From Actinomycetota bacterium (lineage in GTDB: Bacteria; Actinomycetota; Thermoleophilia; Gaiellales; Gaiellaceae): a stretch of 6,181 nt of DNA. The stretch covers positions 1 to 6,181 of the forward strand of contig JACCTQ010000318.1 of assembly GCA_013812265.1 (NCBI GenBank), read 5' to 3'. Of the stretch, positions 5,455 to 6,181 are shown piece by piece. A program made the translations under genes and the position numbers. Below the pieces are notes generated by a model. That model ran no database searches and was not told the origin of the DNA. It saw nothing but the letters and a program-made list of their open reading frames with translations. How positions within the stretch are numbered: the first letter of the stretch is position 1; each line of letters begins with the position of its first letter.

Positions 5455-5464
5455 GCTCCAAATC

Positions 5465-6181
5465 CTAGGCAATACTGAGCGTCACTATCTTGGCCGGAGG
5501 CCTAGAGCAGTCGACCGCGCCTTTGCCGCGGGCCGGGAACCACACGCCGCCGCGGAAGTCGTCTGCGCGCCTCTCACCCCGAAACTCGAAAAGTCCCATC
5601 CTGCGCTTGCCGTCGTAGCCGTTGAAGCGGAGCGTGAGCGCCCTCAGCCGGTCGCCGCGGTCGTGGCGACCCTCGAAGTAGGCGATGAGCGTCTTCCGGT
5701 TCGCCGCCTCGTCCTGAAGGCGCCGGCCTGGTTCCCCTGACGAGTACCAAGCGAATCCCTGCCGCGCAATGAGGGCGTCAAGCCTTCCCAGGTCGCCGCC
5801 GTTGTAGGCGCTCACGAACGCGGCCAGCGTCGCATTCACCGCGGTGACATCGCAGCGAATGCCACCCGGCGAGGTGAAAGGGTCATTAGCGAGCGGAAAG
5901 AAGATGTCCGTGGTTCCGCGCAGACCCGTGCGGATACCGCCGATGCCACCGAGTGGAACCTTGACGTTCGCCAGATAGCGGCCATCGGGGCGTGCGGTCG
6001 ACCTGGCGAAGGCCAGCGTCGCCGGCGCGCCCGTCCGGCTGAGCAACTGCACGAACATGCCGATCGCGTTGAAGGGTCGGCGCACGCCCTGGCCGTCGGC
6101 CACGTCGACCGCCCAGGCCACCCGTACCGTCGTGCCAGGTGCCGCGGAGAGAGGGAGCTTCGCAGTCAGACGCGCGCGAGC
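5465..6181 (-). CDS. Putative exported protein with beta-sandwich-like and NTF2/SnoaL-like regions (partial)
   Basis: The C-terminal 238 residues are visible and the frame is open at the right edge; a GTG at 6121 is internal, because conserved-looking sequence continues upstream of it (LTAKLPLSAAPGTTVRVAWA). The first part (visible residues about 4-95) alternates hydrophobic strands with glycine turns: PFNAIGMFVQLLSRTGAPAT, GRYLANVKVPLGGIGGIRTG, LRG. This resembles small immunoglobulin-like modules of exported proteins. The second part (about 112-238) has the NTF2/SnoaL pattern: helix VNATLAAFVSAYNGGDLGRL, LIARQGFAWYSSGE, AYFEGRHDRGD, then strands LTLRFNGYDGKRRMGLFEFR and a closing DCSRPPAKIVTLSIA. 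C110 and C225 could form a disulfide. NTF2-like folds serve as enzymes or binding domains and no catalytic residues can be assigned here. The N-terminus, where a signal peptide would be, lies outside the window. It converges on the large membrane protein gene. Confidence 0.75.
   Translation of the reverse strand, partial: ARARLTAKLPLSAAPGTTVRVAWAVDVADGQGVRRPFNAIGMFVQLLSRTGAPATLAFARSTARPDGRYLANVKVPLGGIGGIRTGLRGTTDIFFPLANDPFTSPGGIRCDVTAVNATLAAFVSAYNGGDLGRLDALIARQGFAWYSSGEPGRRLQDEAANRKTLIAYFEGRHDRGDRLRALTLRFNGYDGKRRMGLFEFRGERRADDFRGGVWFPARGKGAVDCSRPPAKIVTLSIA

Noticed and set aside
4934..5461. Open frame of 175 codons on the minus strand
   Set aside because: It is antisense to the C-terminal domain of the large membrane-anchored protein, whose strands and motifs are coherent; it also runs into the terminator hairpin.

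Overview
The window is GC-rich, bacterial and gene-dense. It uses GTG starts, ATGA/GTGA stop-start overlaps and short hairpins without U-tracts. It carries an ECF sigma factor paired with a single-pass membrane protein, a divergent PRPP synthetase and several membrane-anchored or exported proteins of unknown function. This mix suggests a soil-type actinobacterium, perhaps Thermoleophilia/Solirubrobacterales. That placement is inferred from protein style only; no rRNA or other phylogenetic marker is present.

Layout from left to right. (1) Positions 1-1095, minus strand: an ECF sigma factor (1095-619) overlaps by 4 nt the start of a membrane-anchored protein (622 to beyond the left edge), which sits where an anti-sigma factor would. 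(2) Positions 1282-1730, minus strand: a hicB antitoxin is translationally coupled (GTGA) to a hicA toxin gene. The middle of hicA is out of frame between two compensating single-base indels. (3) Positions 1991-2986, plus strand: a PRPP synthetase with some altered active-site loop residues. (4) Positions 3050-3291, minus strand: a truncated, frameshifted remnant of a second ECF sigma factor, visible only when the frames are stitched together. (5) Positions 3461-5410: a divergent pair, made of a 97-residue two-helix membrane protein (minus) and a 542-residue membrane-anchored multidomain protein (plus). A 14-bp perfect palindrome that resembles two overlapping -10 boxes lies between them. (6) Positions 5465-6181, minus strand: the C-terminal part of a probably exported protein with a beta-sandwich-like region followed by an NTF2/SnoaL-like region. 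A strong hairpin separates it from the convergent gene.

The genes do not form one obvious pathway. The only clear functional units are the sigma/membrane-protein pair and the HicBA toxin-antitoxin pair. PRPP synthetase is a housekeeping enzyme. The remaining genes look like lineage-specific envelope proteins. I see no CRISPR array, rRNA, convincing tRNA, IS element or phage gene. The most notable points are the two genes damaged by single-base indels (hicA and the sigma remnant), which could be real decay or assembly error, and the symmetric promoter/operator element. I found no convincing new multi-gene system.
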